Part shown: piece after piece, positions 1 to 8,871 of the stretch
Numbering within the stretch: position 1 is the stretch's first letter
How the letters are laid out: each line of letters starts with the position of its first letter
Assembly: GCA_902785455.1 (NCBI GenBank)
Contig: CACZYY010000006.1
Location: 1 to 58,358, forward strand
Length of the DNA stretch: 58,358 bases
DNA from: an uncultured Spirochaetaceae bacterium
GTDB lineage: Bacteria; Spirochaetota; Spirochaetia; Treponematales; Treponemataceae
Reading direction: 5' to 3'
Translations under genes and position numbers: made by a program
The notes under the pieces: generated by a model
Database searches by the model: none
The model's input: the letters and a program-made list of their open reading frames with translations, nothing else
What the model was told of the DNA's origin: nothing

Positions 1-183
1 TACGCGGGTAAGATAAGACTGATATTTTACCAGATGTCCGGCAGCAACAGGATCATCGCGCAAGGCAGAGATTTTAGACTGGGTTCCAATCTGCCTGTCT
101 ATTTTTGCCCGCTTAACTTCCTGTCGGCGCAGGTTATACTGAGTCTGATTATTATTCAGCTGTGAACTGATTCTTGTTGGCAT
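1..183 (-). CDS. flgL: Flagellar hook-associated protein 3 (FlgL), N-terminal part
   Basis: This is the first 61 codons of a gene that runs off the left edge. The protein starts MPTRISSQLNNNQTQYNLRR and continues with an amphipathic helix ending in a DDPVAA-type motif, which is the conserved N-terminal D0 region shared by FlgL and flagellin. FlgL forms the junction between hook-associated protein FlgK and the filament. The start at 181-183 is supported by a GGAGGA ribosome site 8-10 bases upstream. It lies 30 bp after flgK on the same strand, as expected for a flgN-flgK-flgL operon. FlgL is chosen over flagellin because of this neighbourhood. Confidence 0.88.
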   Translation of the reverse strand, partial: MPTRISSQLNNNQTQYNLRRQEVKRAKIDRQIGTQSKISALRDDPVAAGHLVKYQSYLTRV

Positions 184-213
184 AAAGTCTTATCCTCCCT
201 GATTTTGATTAGT

Positions 214-2082
214 CTAAACCCCAAGACGGTTAATAACCGTATCCAGCATCTGGTCGATTACGCTTACGAATTTTGCCGCCGCGTTGTAGCCATGCTGGAA
301 CTTGATGATTTCGGCAAGTTCCTCGTCGATGTTTACACCGCTGATTGAATCGCGGAGATTTCGCAGATCGTCCATGATTGCGTTCTGGCTGAGCATGTTC
401 ATCTCAGCCTGCTCGCCTTTCAAACCAACGTTCGTAACAGAATTTGCAAAGTAGTCATCGAAAGTGCGGTCTTTTCCAATCATTACGTCTGTGTTTCTGA
501 TTGAAGCAATCTCAACCGCTGCGCGGGCATCACCAATCATTGATTTGCCCTGAGAATTCGGGTAAGCCGCCGCAACGCTAAGAACATCGCCCTTAATATC
601 AGGATTTACTTCAACATAACCAGCCGGATTCAAAACCGGGGAAACAGAGAATTCACCGCGGAGAGCGTTTGATGCATCAGCCTGAGCAAAGTCATAAGCA
701 TTCTCTGCCCCACTTCCGTTCAAAATACCTGCATAACCAGTGAGGAACATTCCGTTATCCTCGACATGGCGGATTACAAAATCCGGGTTCTCCATTTCTT
801 TTGCGGCTGTTGCTTTAAGAACAAGGCGGTTGTTCCGGTCCAGATAAGCCTTAACTTCGCCGTCACTGTCATTGATTCGGGCAACAACTTCCTCGATTGT
901 ATCTGTCGCATGGTAAGGAACTGTAATCGTTCCGCTCTTTCCAGAAAGTTTCATCTCGCCTTCAAGACCAAGTTTTTCCTGCGGATTGAGTGAATTAGTT
1001 CCTGTGAATCTGAAAAGATATGAATGATCGTCAACACCGTCACCGTCACGGTCATAATTTCCGTTAACGCTTGTTACGAACGGATGTTGAACGAAGAAAT
1101 CAAGTCCTGTGACATTGTTCATGCCGATTCCAGCACGATGAACGTCGTTTACAAGGTCAGCGAAGTTCATTGTCACTGTGTTCAAAGACTGAACCTGCTC
1201 GCGGATATCAACGTCACGAAGCTCAATCAAAGCTCCCAAAGTGCCGCCAGAAACCTGAACCGTATTTTTTGTGTCGCTCCAGATTACACGGCTGTAACCG
1301 TTGTTGTCTGTCATCGGCTCAACTTCAAAATTGCGGGCAACATGTCCCTGAACGAGGATATTTCCCTCAAGATGAACCATGAATTCATCATCATCGCGGA
1401 TATCCGTTGTGATGTTGGCCAGTCCTGAAAGTTTCTCAACGAGCAGGTCACGGCGGTCAAGAAGGTCGTTCGGATTGTCGCCCATTGCCTTTACTTTTAC
1501 GATTTCGCCGTTGATGTCTGCAATCTGTTTTGTGATTGTGTTGATCTGCTTTACTGTGGCATCGATGTCGCCGTTAATCAGGTCTCCGATTCCACTCAAA
1601 GCTTTGTATCGCTGCTGGATGCTCTCGGCAAGAGTCTCACCGCGGGTAACAACAGCCTGTCGGGCAGCCTGGCTCTCCGGATAAACAGAAAGTTCCTGCC
1701 AGCTCTGCCAGTATTTGTCCATATTTGTGCGCACGCTGATTTCATCAGGCTCGTTATAAACCTGTTCAATCATCGTGTAGTATTTTTCACGGGTAGTCCA
1801 GTAAGTTTCCTGATTTGACTGGGCAACAATCCGCTGGTCAAGCAATTCATCTCGAAGACGGTTGATGCTCTCAACAGAAGAACCCTGTCCAACCTGTCCA
1901 GGACGCTCCTCACGAGTCAAATCCGGTCGATAAAGAGGATCAAATGTCTTAATCTGAACCCTCTGACGTGAGTAACCTTCCGTGTCGGCATTGGTGATAT
2001 TGTGACCGGCAGTGTTAATCTGTGTGGAATGAGCCATAAGGCTTCTTTTTCCAATCTCAATCGCTCCAAATGAATTTGCCAT
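214..2082 (-). CDS. flgK: Flagellar hook-associated protein 1 (FlgK)
   Basis: The 622-residue protein begins MANSFGAIEIGKRSL and contains the flagellar rod/hook signature AGHNITNADTEGYSRQRV near residues 25-42. Its C-terminus (near residues 575-622) has the FLG_bbr_C-type helix ending in DQMLDTVINRLGV. FlgK caps the hook and joins it to FlgL and the periplasmic filament. Length is normal for spirochaete FlgK, and the middle region is variable as usual. A GGAG ribosome site precedes the ATG by about 10 bases. It lies 35 bp downstream of flgN and upstream of flgL, presumably read from the sigma-28 promoter in front of flgN. Confidence 0.95.
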   Translation of the reverse strand: MANSFGAIEIGKRSLMAHSTQINTAGHNITNADTEGYSRQRVQIKTFDPLYRPDLTREERPGQVGQGSSVESINRLRDELLDQRIVAQSNQETYWTTREKYYTMIEQVYNEPDEISVRTNMDKYWQSWQELSVYPESQAARQAVVTRGETLAESIQQRYKALSGIGDLINGDIDATVKQINTITKQIADINGEIVKVKAMGDNPNDLLDRRDLLVEKLSGLANITTDIRDDDEFMVHLEGNILVQGHVARNFEVEPMTDNNGYSRVIWSDTKNTVQVSGGTLGALIELRDVDIREQVQSLNTVTMNFADLVNDVHRAGIGMNNVTGLDFFVQHPFVTSVNGNYDRDGDGVDDHSYLFRFTGTNSLNPQEKLGLEGEMKLSGKSGTITVPYHATDTIEEVVARINDSDGEVKAYLDRNNRLVLKATAAKEMENPDFVIRHVEDNGMFLTGYAGILNGSGAENAYDFAQADASNALRGEFSVSPVLNPAGYVEVNPDIKGDVLSVAAAYPNSQGKSMIGDARAAVEIASIRNTDVMIGKDRTFDDYFANSVTNVGLKGEQAEMNMLSQNAIMDDLRNLRDSISGVNIDEELAEIIKFQHGYNAAAKFVSVIDQMLDTVINRLGV

Positions 2083-2117
2083 TTTTCACATCTCCTATAT
2101 ATGAATGCTTTTTTTAC

Positions 2118-2588
2118 CTATACCATCTGATTCAGCACTATGCTGCTCAATTCAGGCTTTACAACCTGACCTTTGTTCGAATAAAGAACATTCCTTCGCT
2201 GCGGCACAACAGAATCAAACACACCCTGAAGGAATTTTCGCGTGGTGGAAATATATTCGTTAAGAACTTTATTCTCCACCTTCGATTTCTGAAGCTTTCC
2301 CCTCACCTCGCTCAAGACAGGCGAAATAGTCTCATCGCTTGCCATGTCGATGTGGTCGCTCAGAGCCATGCGTTTTTCCTCAAGCTCCACGAACTGGTCG
2401 CTCAAAGTCTGGAGATTTTCGATGTTACGGTTGAGCATTTCCCAGTCCTTATCCTTCACGCAATCATGCAAGACAGTCTGCTGCTCCAAGATTTTATCCA
2501 AAAGCGCGCTCTCTTCCTGCATTACAGAAACCAGATTTTCTTTGTGCGCGATAATAGTATCTTTCTGCTCAATATTTTCTTCAGCCAT
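2118..2588 (-). CDS. flgN: FlgN-family flagellar export chaperone
   Basis: The 156-residue, charged, all-helical protein (MAEENIEQKDTIIAHKENL at the start) matches the FlgN pattern: a long coiled-coil chaperone that holds FlgK and FlgL before secretion. Identification rests on its helical composition and its position directly before flgK and flgL. The ATG at 2586-2588 is chosen because GGGGA lies 5 bases upstream; an in-frame TTG at 2600 is less likely. A near-consensus sigma-28 promoter lies about 60 bp upstream. Sequence identity to enterobacterial FlgN would be low, so this is a family-level call. Confidence 0.75.
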   Translation of the reverse strand: MAEENIEQKDTIIAHKENLVSVMQEESALLDKILEQQTVLHDCVKDKDWEMLNRNIENLQTLSDQFVELEEKRMALSDHIDMASDETISPVLSEVRGKLQKSKVENKVLNEYISTTRKFLQGVFDSVVPQRRNVLYSNKGQVVKPELSSIVLNQMV

Positions 2589-2644
2589 GAAAATCCCCAA
2601 AAAGAAATGACATCTACGTCAAATCCTATATTTGTTCTTTTAGA

Positions 2645-2671
2645 TTATCGGAAAGCAAAAGTCAAAGTTTA
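2645..2671 (-). promoter_or_regulatory. Sigma-28 (FliA) type promoter for flgN-flgK-flgL
   Basis: On the minus strand TAAA is followed after exactly 15 bases by TCCGATAA. The sigma-28 consensus is TAAA-N15-GCCGATAA, so only one base of the -10 element differs. The predicted start lies roughly 50 bases upstream of the flgN ATG. It explains how the three late flagellar genes would be expressed together. Confidence 0.75.
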
Positions 2672-2756
2672 GAGAAAGTTGAATATGAAAAATAAATCAT
2701 CTGAAATCATGATTTTCAAACAATCTGCGTTAGAATAATTTGGACAAGGGGATTTT

Positions 2757-2972
2757 ATGTTACTATTCAGAACCAGTCCAGAAAAACTCCGCGAAAAAGA
2801 AATAAATCTCATGGCAAAGAAAATTGCGAAAAGAACAGATTCTTCCGTAGACACCGTAAAACGAAGCATGCATGAAGTAGCTGAATCAGTCCAAAAAGAA
2901 ACAGGCCTTTCAATTGATGATGCAGAAATTGCGGTGTATAGGAACCTGCTTAAAAAATTTAACCTCAGTTAA
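2757..2972 (+). CDS. Small conserved-looking helical protein, unknown function
   Basis: A 71-residue, lysine- and glutamate-rich protein starting MLLFRTSPEKLREKEIN. I do not recognise a family. It is predicted to be helical, with no signal peptide or membrane segment; a central stretch (residues 25-45) reads like a helix-turn-helix-sized segment but has no clear motif. AAGGGGA lies 6 bases before the ATG, which is a good ribosome site. It is divergent from flgN, with about 170 bp between the two starts, and is followed by an intergenic repeat and the tRNA cluster. Coding status is supported by the ribosome site and the protein-like composition only. Confidence 0.6.
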   Translation: MLLFRTSPEKLREKEINLMAKKIAKRTDSSVDTVKRSMHEVAESVQKETGLSIDDAEIAVYRNLLKKFNLS

Positions 2973-2980
2973 AATAAAAA

Positions 2981-3062
2981 GGGTGAAGTCTCCCCCTGCG
3001 CGCCCACTTCGTTGGTCGCTACCCCCTCTACAGGGGCTCTGCCCCCGTAACGCCCCCAAACG
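2981..3062. repeat. Intergenic repeat family A, copy 1
   Basis: The segment starts with GAAGTCTCCCCC, then a core reading CGCCCACTTCGTTGGTCGCT, then a small variable hairpin (GGGGC-tct-GCCCC) and a tail AACGCCCC. The same order of blocks occurs at 28481-28592 and 41772-41874, with a different hairpin in the middle of each copy. It does not code for anything I can support. Confidence 0.8.
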
Positions 3063-3158
3063 GTAAAAATGGTAAACGGCCGCAAGCATGTATCAATAAT
3101 TTAAAATAGGCGTAGAATTTTTTTTATATTTTTTTCCAAAAAATTCTATTTCAACCGC

Positions 3159-3188
3159 TTGACACTTTTATTATGTTTCTGATATATT
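3159..3188 (+). promoter_or_regulatory. Sigma-70 promoter of the tRNA cluster
   Basis: TTGACA (3159-3164) is followed after 18 bases by TATATT (3183-3188). The predicted transcription start is near 3195, about 12 bases before tRNA-His. No other strong promoter is seen between the tRNAs, so one transcript probably covers all six. Confidence 0.75.
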
Positions 3189-3206
3189 ATCACACGTCAG
3201 TTACAT

Positions 3207-3280
3207 GGTGCCTGTAGTTCAGTGGTAGAGCGTCAGATTGTGGATCTGATTGTCGTGGGTTCGAGCCCCATCAGGCACCC
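3207..3280 (+). tRNA. tRNA-His (anticodon GTG)
   Basis: A full cloverleaf with anticodon loop TTGTGGA and a T-arm GGGTTCGAGCCCC. The extra 5' G (position -1) pairs with C73, which is specific to tRNA-His. First gene of a six-tRNA cluster. Confidence 0.96.
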
Positions 3281-3323
3281 AATCTGCTCTAGACTTTGAG
3301 TCAAAGGCAGCATTAACAAAAAT

Positions 3324-3397
3324 GCGTTCGTAGCTCAATTGGATAGAGTAACGGACTTCGAATCCGTAGGTTGCACGTTCGATCCGTGTCGGACGCA
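3324..3397 (+). tRNA. tRNA-Arg (anticodon TCG)
   Basis: Acceptor arm GCGTTCG/CGGACGC, anticodon loop CTTCGAA (TCG) and T-loop TTCGATC are all present. It reads CGA-type arginine codons. CCA is not encoded. Confidence 0.95.
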
Positions 3398-3416
3398 TAT
3401 TTTTAACTGATATTTC

Positions 3417-3489
3417 GGGCGACTAGCTCAGTTGGTAGAGCAACAGACTCTTAATCTGTGGGTCCGGGGTTCGAGCCCCCGGTCGCTCA
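3417..3489 (+). tRNA. tRNA-Lys (anticodon CTT)
   Basis: Anticodon stem ACAGA/TCTGT encloses the loop CTCTTAA, giving anticodon CTT. The T-arm reads CCGGGGTTCGAGCCCCCGG. It decodes AAG lysine codons. CCA is not encoded. Confidence 0.95.
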
Positions 3490-3550
3490 TTCAGGCTCAA
3501 AAGCTTGAAGAGAATCGGAATTGCGGCACTTTGCCTATGCCGAGTTTAAC

Positions 3551-3630
3551 GCGAGAGTGGTGAAATTGGCATACACGCTAGACTTAGGATCTAGTGCTTC
3601 GGCGTAAGGGTTCAAGTCCCTTCTCTCGCA
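3551..3630 (+). tRNA. tRNA-Leu (anticodon TAG)
   Basis: Acceptor arm GCGAGAG/CTCTCGC, anticodon loop CTTAGGA (TAG) and a long variable arm (GTGCTTCGGCGT) mark a class II leucine tRNA. Total 80 nt. CCA is not encoded. Confidence 0.95.
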
Positions 3631-3654
3631 TAACTTTTTTTTAAGTTATAATTT

Positions 3655-3726
3655 GCGGAAATAGCGCAGTGGTAGCGCGTCACCTTGCCAAGGTGGATGT
3701 CGCGGGTTCGAATCCCGTTTTCCGCT
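3655..3726 (+). tRNA. tRNA-Gly (anticodon GCC), copy 1
   Basis: Acceptor arm GCGGAAA/TTTCCGC and anticodon loop TTGCCAA (GCC). An identical second copy lies 67 bp downstream, so the pair arose by recent duplication. Confidence 0.96.
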
Positions 3727-3793
3727 CTAACTGTGTGGTTCATGCCACAGCAAACAGTTTATTGCAATACAACAGATGCAAATTAATTTTTTT

Positions 3794-3865
3794 GCGGAAA
3801 TAGCGCAGTGGTAGCGCGTCACCTTGCCAAGGTGGATGTCGCGGGTTCGAATCCCGTTTTCCGCT
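3794..3865 (+). tRNA. tRNA-Gly (anticodon GCC), copy 2
   Basis: Base-for-base identical to the copy at 3655-3726 across all 72 positions, including the following CTCTAAC. The flanking bases TTTGCGG on the 5' side are also shared. Last gene of the tRNA cluster. Confidence 0.96.
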
Positions 3866-3874
3866 CTAACTTGG

Positions 3875-3908
3875 GCGATTTAGATTTCATCTGAATCGCT
3901 TTTTTTAT
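3875..3908 (+). terminator. Intrinsic terminator of the tRNA cluster
   Basis: An 11-bp hairpin (GCGATTTAGAT, loop TTC, ATCTGAATCGC, one G-U pair) is followed by a run of seven T. It separates the tRNA cluster from tig. Confidence 0.85.
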
Positions 3909-3930
3909 TTCAACATTTAAGGGGACTAGT

Positions 3931-5298
3931 GTGAAAGTCACAAAAGAAATCGAAAAATTGGAGCACTCAGCAGCAAAGCTCACCGTTACAGTTGCAAAAA
4001 AGGATGTTGCGGACAGCTACAACGAAACAATCAGCAGATATGTAAAGCAGGTTCAGATTCCTGGCTTCCGCAAAGGTCATGTTCCAGCTTCTGTTCTTGA
4101 GAGAAAATATGGCGAGCAGATTAAAATGGAAGCAGCCAGCGATCTCATCGACAAATCACTCAACGAAATCTTCTCTGACGAAAAGGAATTAGAGAATCGT
4201 CCTCTTCCTTACGCACAGCCAGTTCTCGAGAAAATGCCAGAATTCGATACATCAAAAGATTTTGTATACACAGTAACTTATGATGTATTCCCAAAAGTCG
4301 ACCTCAAAGGATTTGACTTCAAATCAGTTACAATCAAAGAACCACAGGTAACAGTTGGCGACACAGAGCTTAACGAAGAGCTCAAAGGAATTCAGGAGCG
4401 CAACGCAGTCGTTATCGACAAAAAAGATGACGAGAAAGCCGAGAAAGACAACATCGTTACAATCTCTATCGTAGAGAAAGATGAGAATGGTGCTGAAATC
4501 GCTTCAACAAAACGCGAGGAATTCACATTCACTCTCGGAACAGCTGAGAACGTTTACAAAATCGACGATGACCTCATCGGAATGAAGAAAGGTGAGTCAA
4601 AAGAAGTTTCTAAGACTTACGACAAAGACGAAAAAGATGCAGAGCTTGCAGGCAAAACAAAGAAATATTCTGTAACTGTTAAACAGATTAAAGTCCGCAA
4701 CCTCCCTGCCCTCGACGACGACCTTGCACAGGACGTAAACGAGAAGTTCAAGACTCTCGATGACCTCAAAAAGGACATCATGCAGAAGCTTGAGAACGCT
4801 CGCACAAACAAAATCAATGAAATCAAAACAAACGATTTGCTCTCACAGCTCGTTGAGAAAAATCCGTTTGAAATTCCTGCAAGCATGCTCAACGCAGAGC
4901 TTGACGGCCGCTGGAGAATGATGGCACAGCAGTTCCAGACAACTCCAGAGGAACTCGACAAAATGATTACAGCTTCAGGTCAGAAAAAGGAAGATATGCT
5001 CAAAGAATGGACTGGCGACGCTGAGAAAATGCTCAAAAGCCGAATCATCGTTGACAACCTTCTCAAAGAGCGAAACATTTCTGTAACACCAGAGGAAATT
5101 GAATCTGAATATCAGAAGATCGCTGATGCTAACGGAATCACAGTTGATGAAGTTAAACAGCACTACGCTGATCCTCGTGCAAAAGAATATCTTATTGACG
5201 AGGCAAAAGAGCAGAAACTTTACAAAGAGATTTTTGCTGAAGCAAAAGTTTCAAAAGGTGATAAAGTTTCTTTCAAAGACTTGTTTAACTTGAAATAA
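3931..5298 (+). CDS. tig: Trigger factor, ribosome-bound chaperone and prolyl isomerase
   Basis: The 455-residue protein has the three trigger-factor domains in order: the ribosome-binding domain (residues 1-115) with the signature GFRKGHVP (residues 47-54), an FKBP-type peptidyl-prolyl isomerase domain (about 160-245), and a helical substrate-cradle C-terminus. It binds nascent chains at the ribosome exit tunnel. The start codon is GTG at 3931, chosen because AAGGGGA lies 5-7 bases upstream and because KVTKEIEKLEHS is the family N-terminus. The gene lies upstream of clpP-clpX, the usual bacterial order, but has its own terminator before clpP. Confidence 0.97.
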   Translation: MKVTKEIEKLEHSAAKLTVTVAKKDVADSYNETISRYVKQVQIPGFRKGHVPASVLERKYGEQIKMEAASDLIDKSLNEIFSDEKELENRPLPYAQPVLEKMPEFDTSKDFVYTVTYDVFPKVDLKGFDFKSVTIKEPQVTVGDTELNEELKGIQERNAVVIDKKDDEKAEKDNIVTISIVEKDENGAEIASTKREEFTFTLGTAENVYKIDDDLIGMKKGESKEVSKTYDKDEKDAELAGKTKKYSVTVKQIKVRNLPALDDDLAQDVNEKFKTLDDLKKDIMQKLENARTNKINEIKTNDLLSQLVEKNPFEIPASMLNAELDGRWRMMAQQFQTTPEELDKMITASGQKKEDMLKEWTGDAEKMLKSRIIVDNLLKERNISVTPEEIESEYQKIADANGITVDEVKQHYADPRAKEYLIDEAKEQKLYKEIFAEAKVSKGDKVSFKDLFNLK

Positions 5299-5331
5299 TA
5301 GCGAAGATTTTCTTAAATCTCCGATTTAAAG

Positions 5332-5373
5332 CGGAATGTTCCAAACTTTTTCGGAAACATTCCGTTTTTTTTT
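5332..5373 (+). terminator. Intrinsic terminator after tig
   Basis: CGGAATGTT pairs with AACATTCCG and is followed by ten T. It ends the tig transcript about 110 bp before the clpP start. Confidence 0.85.
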
Positions 5374-5485
5374 GGATTTTTTTGAAAAATTCATTATATT
5401 ATATAGTAGAACAAATAATGCCGTAATTGTGAGTGCTTTGTGCATTTCACAGCAATGCACTTTTTCACGGCTAATGAGGATTTTG

Positions 5486-6109
5486 ATGAACGAACAGATG
5501 AACAATTACATGCCAAGTGTTATCGAGCGAAGCGGAAACGGCGAACGATTCTACGACATTTATTCACGGCTCTTAAAGGACCGAATCATTTTCGTTGACG
5601 GTGAAATCAACGACTTGAATGCAGACCTTGTCGTAGCGCAGATTCTCTTCCTTGAATCAGAAAACCCGGACAAAGACATCAGCATTTACATCAACTCTCC
5701 AGGCGGAAGCGTCACTGCAGGTCTTGCAATTTACGATGCCATGCAGTACGTCAAATGCGACATTCAGACAATCTGTATTGGCCAGGCCGCATCAATGGGC
5801 GCAATTTTGCTTGCAGGCGGCACCAAAGGCAAACGTTTCGCACTTCCCTCTTGCCGAGTAATGATTCATCAGCCACGCGGTGGTGTTCAGGGGCAGGAAA
5901 GCGATATTGCAGTTCAGGCAAAAGAAATTATCCGCCTCAAAAAACTTTCAATCAAATACCTTGCAGAAAAATGCGGTAAATCAGAAGATGAAATCGCAAA
6001 AGATATGGAACGAGATTTCTTCATGAGCGCAGAAGACGCACTTAAATACGGAATCGTAGACAAAGTAATGCCTTCTCGCGCAGAGTCAAATTCAACGGAG
6101 GCAAAATAA
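5486..6109 (+). CDS. clpP: ATP-dependent Clp protease proteolytic subunit
   Basis: The 207-residue serine peptidase has the catalytic serine in GQAASMGA (Ser103), histidine in MIHQPRGG (His128) and a probable aspartate at 177. It forms the double-heptamer chamber that degrades proteins fed by ClpX. The start at 5486 ([10 protein letters not shown]) follows GAGGA with 5 bases spacing; upstream in-frame codons would extend into the tig terminator and are rejected. Its TAA overlaps the clpX ATG by one base, so the two are translationally coupled. A hairpin with GTGAGTGC/GCAC arms lies in the leader at about 5428-5469. Confidence 0.97.
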   Translation: MNEQMNNYMPSVIERSGNGERFYDIYSRLLKDRIIFVDGEINDLNADLVVAQILFLESENPDKDISIYINSPGGSVTAGLAIYDAMQYVKCDIQTICIGQAASMGAILLAGGTKGKRFALPSCRVMIHQPRGGVQGQESDIAVQAKEIIRLKKLSIKYLAEKCGKSEDEIAKDMERDFFMSAEDALKYGIVDKVMPSRAESNSTEAK

Positions 6110-7368
6110 TGCGAGGATTTCGTAACGACGTGCAGTACTGCTCTTTCTGTGGAAAGCCTGGTGACGAAAAGCGTCATCTTGTAGCGGCACCGTCAAATAA
6201 CATTTTCATTTGCGATAAATGTATCGCCGTTTGCCAAGGAATTGTCTCTCAAAAAGAAAAGTCTGTCGATCCAATCGATATGACCGAAGTTCCTTCTCCA
6301 AAAGAATTCAAGGCTTATCTCGACGAATATGTAATCGGTCAGGAATATGCCAAAAAAGCTCTTTCAGTAGCTGTTTACAACCATTACAAGCGAATGTCAA
6401 AGCTCGATGTCATCAAAACTGATGATGATGTTAAAATCGAAAAGTCAAACGTACTTCTTATCGGGCCTACAGGTTCTGGTAAGACTTTGCTCGCAAAGAC
6501 TCTGGCAGAAAAGCTTAAGGTTCCGTTTGCAATTGCAGATGCCACAACTTTAACAGAAGCCGGCTATGTAGGTGAAGACGTAGAGAACGTTCTTCTCAAA
6601 CTGATTAACGCTGCAGACGGAAACATTCCTGCAGCAGAACGTGGAATTATCTTCATCGATGAGATTGATAAAATCGGTCGCAAGAGCGAGAACACTTCAA
6701 TCACACGCGACGTTTCTGGAGAAGGCGTTCAGCAGGCTCTCCTTAAGATTATCGAAGGCACCCAGGCTTCCGTTCCACCGCAGGGCGGCCGAAAGCACCC
6801 TAATCAGGAAATGCTTCAGATTGACACATCGAACATTCTTTTCATTTTGGGCGGTGCATTCGTAGGTCTGGACAAAATCATTGAGCAGCGCATTGCGGCT
6901 CACTCACTTGGATTCGGTTCAAATGTAGGCACAATGGATGAAACAGCCCGAATGGAGCTTTTGAACCAGTGTACACCGGACGACCTCGTAAAATTCGGTA
7001 TTATACCGGAGCTTATCGGTCGTATGCCAATCTCCGTAGCCCTCAAAGAGCTTACAAAAGCCGACCTCACTCGCATTCTCACAGAGCCAAAGAACGCAAT
7101 CACAAAACAGTTCAAGGCTTCGTTCGAGATGGACGACTTGGATTTGGATTTCACGAGCGACGCGCTTGATGAAATCGCCGAGACTGCAATCAAGCAGAAG
7201 ACCGGCGCACGAGGCTTGCGTTCAATCGTCGAAAAGCTGCTCATGGACTTGATGTACGAAGCACCAAGCATCAAGGGCAAAAAGAAGCTCACCGTCACAA
7301 AAGAAATCGTAGACGGCAAGGTAAAACCAAACCTGGAGCAGCTTCTTATAGAACAACAGACTGCTTAA
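6109..7368 (+). CDS. clpX: ClpX, ATPase and unfoldase subunit of ClpXP
   Basis: The 419-residue protein opens with the four-cysteine zinc domain (CSFCGKPG and CDKCIAVC), followed by an AAA+ core with Walker A GPTGSGKT, Walker [10 protein letters not shown] and sensor regions, and ends with the C-terminal small domain ([10 protein letters not shown]). It recognises degradation tags such as the tmRNA peptide and unfolds substrates into ClpP. The ATG shares its first base with the clpP stop codon. A long composite hairpin follows the stop. Confidence 0.98.
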   Translation: MRGFRNDVQYCSFCGKPGDEKRHLVAAPSNNIFICDKCIAVCQGIVSQKEKSVDPIDMTEVPSPKEFKAYLDEYVIGQEYAKKALSVAVYNHYKRMSKLDVIKTDDDVKIEKSNVLLIGPTGSGKTLLAKTLAEKLKVPFAIADATTLTEAGYVGEDVENVLLKLINAADGNIPAAERGIIFIDEIDKIGRKSENTSITRDVSGEGVQQALLKIIEGTQASVPPQGGRKHPNQEMLQIDTSNILFILGGAFVGLDKIIEQRIAAHSLGFGSNVGTMDETARMELLNQCTPDDLVKFGIIPELIGRMPISVALKELTKADLTRILTEPKNAITKQFKASFEMDDLDLDFTSDALDEIAETAIKQKTGARGLRSIVEKLLMDLMYEAPSIKGKKKLTVTKEIVDGKVKPNLEQLLIEQQTA

Positions 7369-7390
7369 TCATATATAAAATAAAAAGATT

Positions 7391-7480
7391 GCCACACAGA
7401 TTCGATTTTGCTACGCAAAATCAAACGTAAAGAATAAAAAAATGGGATTCCGTAGGAATCCCGAATCTGTGTGGCTTTTT
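7391..7480. terminator. Composite bidirectional terminator with three-way-junction shape
   Basis: An outer 14-bp perfect stem (GCCACACAGATTCG with CGAATCTGTGTGGC) encloses two perfect 8-bp hairpins: GATTTTGC-tac-GCAAAATC and GGGATTCC-gta-GGAATCCC. Eight T follow on the plus strand, and an A/T-rich stretch lies on the other side. It separates convergent clpX and the M18 peptidase gene. The two apical loops, TAC and GTA, are complementary. Confidence 0.8.
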
Positions 7481-7481
7481 T

Positions 7482-8828
7482 TTATTCTAATGTCAGAAAT
7501 GCCTTGTATGCGTTGTATGCCTGCTCAATATCTTCTTTGGCTGTGATTTCCCATGGAGCGTGCATTGAGAGGACTGAGACACCGGCATCGAGCACATTCA
7601 TGCCATATTTTGCGGCAAGATAGGCAATTGTTCCGCCACCACCCTGATCAACCTTTCCAAGTTCTGCCATCTGATATTTTACGTTTGCAGTATCAAGCAA
7701 ACCACGTAATCTTGCGATGAATTCCGGGTTAGCGTCGCTGGCCCCGCTCTTTCCACGGCTTCCAGTGTATTTATTGAATACGATGCCCCCATTTAGGAAG
7801 CTTGCATTAGCCTTGTCAAACAAATCTGAATTCATCGGGTCAAAGGCCGCGTTTACGTCGCTTGAAAGCATGTTGCAATTTGCAAGACACCTTCTCAAAG
7901 AAAGCTCTGAATATCCATCCGGCAGGCGGACAACGACTTCAGCCAAAGCGTTCTCAAAGAAGTGACTTCCCATGCCCGTAGCTCCGACAGAACCGATTTC
8001 TTCCTTATCGACACAAAGGCAGCAATTCGTTCGTTTTGAAGCCTGAGAGTCAAGAAGGGCGCGGACTGAAGTGTAGGCACAAGAACGGTCGTCCTGCCCG
8101 TAAGCAAGGATCAATGAGCGGTCAAATCCCAAATCACGGGCGCGGCCAGAAGGAACGACTTCAAGCTCAGCAGAGCCGAAATCATCTTCTTCGATCCCGT
8201 ATTTTTCTTTGAGAATCGCAAGAATTGCTTTTTTTGCGGAAGGCTTGTCTTTCTTCTCGTTCTTATCATCATCTTTAGAAGGGATTCCGCTTCCCAAAAT
8301 CAAGTCAAGGCTCTCACCAGAAATAAAATCGCTGGCGACCTCTTTCATTTGTTTTTGCGCCAAATGAGGAAGGATGTCCGAAATACAGAAAACGGGATCG
8401 TTCTCGCCCTCACCTACACACACTTGGATGCTTGTTCCGTCTTTTTTGCAGACAATGCCGTGAATAGCGAGCGGAAGAGTGACCCACTGGTATTTTTTGA
8501 TTCCACCGTAATAATGTGTGTTGAGGTAGACCAAAAAATCATTCTCGTAAAGAGGATTCTGCTTGACGTCGAGGCGAGGAGAATCGATATGAGCACCAAG
8601 AATGTTCATGCCCTGCTCAATCGGCTCCGAGCCAACAACAAAGAGAGCGATTGCCTTGTTCATCTTCTGCACAAAAACTTTGTCGCCCGCTTTGAGGGAA
8701 TTGAACTCACTGATTTCCTTAAAACCTGATTCCCGTGCCAAAGAAATAATCTGAGACACACACTCGCGCTCAGTTTTTCCGTTATCCAAAAAATTTTTAT
8801 AACTATTGATAAGAGATTCGTTTTTCAT
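7482..8828 (-). CDS. M18 family metallo-aminopeptidase
   Basis: The 448-residue cytoplasmic protein carries M18 signatures: the zinc-ligand motif HIDSPRLD (near residue 100), the catalytic DKEEIGSVGATGMGS stretch (near residues 285-300), and SMHAPWE near the end. Family members remove N-terminal residues, often acidic or hydrophobic, as dodecamers. The start MKNESLINSYKNFL at 8828 is preferred over upstream in-frame codons, because those lie in the promoter region of the divergent small gene. There is no ribosome site; instead TATAAT ends exactly 6 bases before the ATG, predicting a leaderless transcript. Confidence 0.88.
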   Translation of the reverse strand: MKNESLINSYKNFLDNGKTERECVSQIISLARESGFKEISEFNSLKAGDKVFVQKMNKAIALFVVGSEPIEQGMNILGAHIDSPRLDVKQNPLYENDFLVYLNTHYYGGIKKYQWVTLPLAIHGIVCKKDGTSIQVCVGEGENDPVFCISDILPHLAQKQMKEVASDFISGESLDLILGSGIPSKDDDKNEKKDKPSAKKAILAILKEKYGIEEDDFGSAELEVVPSGRARDLGFDRSLILAYGQDDRSCAYTSVRALLDSQASKRTNCCLCVDKEEIGSVGATGMGSHFFENALAEVVVRLPDGYSELSLRRCLANCNMLSSDVNAAFDPMNSDLFDKANASFLNGGIVFNKYTGSRGKSGASDANPEFIARLRGLLDTANVKYQMAELGKVDQGGGGTIAYLAAKYGMNVLDAGVSVLSMHAPWEITAKEDIEQAYNAYKAFLTLE

Positions 8829-8871
8829 GCAATTATTATAAGAGAAAGTACTTTTTTTTGAAAGTATAAAA

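Noticed and set aside
5336..5485. N-terminal extension of ClpP by 50 residues
   Set aside because: It begins inside the tig terminator hairpin; the ATG at 5486 has a GAGGA site and the normal ClpP N-terminus.
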